From JARDZI01 sp041639705 (GTDB taxonomy: Bacteria; Bacillota; Clostridia; Clostridiales; Caloramatoraceae), in NCBI GenBank assembly GCA_041639705.1, contig JBEQBT010000249.1, positions 1 to 5,012 on the forward strand: 5,012 nucleotides of DNA, read 5' to 3'. The position numbers were made by a program, and so were the translations under genes. Under the pieces are notes generated by a model. The model did not search any database and was not told where the DNA came from. It saw only the letters and a program-made list of their open reading frames with translations. Shown piece by piece: positions 4,376 to 5,012 of the stretch (positions are counted from its first letter, which is position 1; every line of letters begins with the position of its first letter).

Positions 4376-4981
4376 CTATTTAAACATAGCTAACAGAATG
4401 GAAATAAACCCTGTATGATCAAATAAAATTTTAGCACCTATAAATATTAATATAATACCACCAAATATTTCTGCTTTTTTTTGAAATAAGCATCCAAGCT
4501 TTCTACCCATTACTACCCCTATAAAGGATATAATAAATGTTGTTACTCCAATCATTATAACCGATTTAACAATTTCAACCTGAAGGAATGCAAAGCTAAC
4601 CCCAACTGCCAAAGCATCAATACTTGTGCCTATAGCAAGAATAAACAACTCCTTGTTCATTAATGTATCTTCCTCATCAGAAGTAACATCAACAGCACAA
4701 TCATCCTTGTTTTTATAAGCTTCATACACCATCTTTCCACCGATAGATGTTAAAAGTATAAAAGCAATCCAATGATCAATTTTTACAACATAATTATTAA
4801 ACTTTACTCCAACTAACCATCCAATGAGGGGCATTAACATTTGAAAGAAACCGAAAAAGCAAGCGATCTTTAATGCGCTTTTCATCCTTAGTTTTTTCAT
4901 GGTTATTCCTTTAGAAATAGCAACAGCAAAAGCATCCATTGATAATCCAACTGCAATTAAAAATATCCCCATTAAACTCAT
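4376..4981 (-). CDS. mntP: Manganese efflux pump MntP
   Basis: This 201-residue membrane protein of the MntP (DUF204, formerly YebN) family exports Mn2+ from the cytosol. It has six hydrophobic segments, about 2-22, 36-58, 67-86, 110-133, 138-159 and 171-198, as two related halves. Each half has the family's acidic motif: GLSMDAFAVAISKG (12-25, D16) and GTSIDALAVGVSFA (118-131, D122), the membrane aspartates needed for transport in E. coli MntP. FGFFQMLMPLIGW (43-55) and GRKLG (159-163) are also conserved family positions. A charged loop (87-110, KNKDDC...SDEEDTLMNK) links the halves. The ATG follows GGAGGG (4988-4993) with 6-nt spacing. Such genes are often under a Mn2+-sensing yybP-ykoY riboswitch, but only 31 bp of upstream sequence is in the window, so this cannot be judged. 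Confidence 0.96.
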   Translation of the reverse strand: MSLMGIFLIAVGLSMDAFAVAISKGITMKKLRMKSALKIACFFGFFQMLMPLIGWLVGVKFNNYVVKIDHWIAFILLTSIGGKMVYEAYKNKDDCAVDVTSDEEDTLMNKELFILAIGTSIDALAVGVSFAFLQVEIVKSVIMIGVTTFIISFIGVVMGRKLGCLFQKKAEIFGGIILIFIGAKILFDHTGFISILLAMFK

Positions 4982-5012
4982 ATTTTTCCCTCCGTTAATT
5001 TAAATGTAATAT

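Overview
The window is AT-rich DNA with strong GGAGG-type ribosome-binding sites, canonical sigma-A-like promoters and short U-tailed terminators. The proteins are typical of low-GC Firmicutes, and a clostridial anaerobe is the best fit; I cannot name a genus from sequence alone. It reads as ordinary chromosome with six protein genes (one cut by the left edge). I see no rRNA, tRNA, CRISPR array, phage gene or transposase.

Layout. Positions 1-647 (+) hold the C-terminal part of a CorC/HlyC-family membrane protein: a CBS pair plus the CorC/HlyC domain, with a terminator whose stem contains the stop codon. Positions 648-909 are a gene-free gap with a long perfect inverted repeat inside a roughly 150-bp structured element. 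Positions 910-1719 (-) encode NudC, the zinc-ribbon Nudix NADH pyrophosphatase, convergent with the first gene. Positions 1720-2123 are a divergent intergenic region with a strong promoter for the next gene. Positions 2124-2648 (+) encode a small lipoprotein with an FMN-binding domain and a covalent flavinylation motif. Positions 2649-2988 are gene-free and hold a second, single copy of the dispersed repeat seen near 750, a 13-bp tandem duplication, a hairpin, and the terminator of the following minus-strand gene.

The right half is all on the minus strand. mntP (4981-4376) encodes a manganese efflux pump. It is followed by a single-cysteine HxlR regulator of the YodB/CatR/QsrR type (4188-3865) with a strong terminator immediately after it. 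Next comes a Frm2-like nitroreductase (3588-2989) with its own promoter about 200 bp upstream.

How the genes may work together. The most coherent unit is the regulator plus nitroreductase. In Bacillus and Staphylococcus, relatives of this regulator sense quinones, diamide or other thiol-reactive electrophiles through an N-terminal cysteine and repress nitroreductase and quinone reductase genes. Here, repeated GTAAGTAA-type boxes lie at the predicted transcription start of the nitroreductase, and a related motif lies at the regulator's own start. MntP (manganese homeostasis), NudC (NADH/NAD-RNA hydrolysis) and the flavinylated lipoprotein (likely extracytosolic electron transfer) add a loose redox and metal flavour, but nothing shows that they are co-regulated. 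I found no clearly undescribed system. The best leads are the box array, the structured repeat element and the covarying dispersed repeat.
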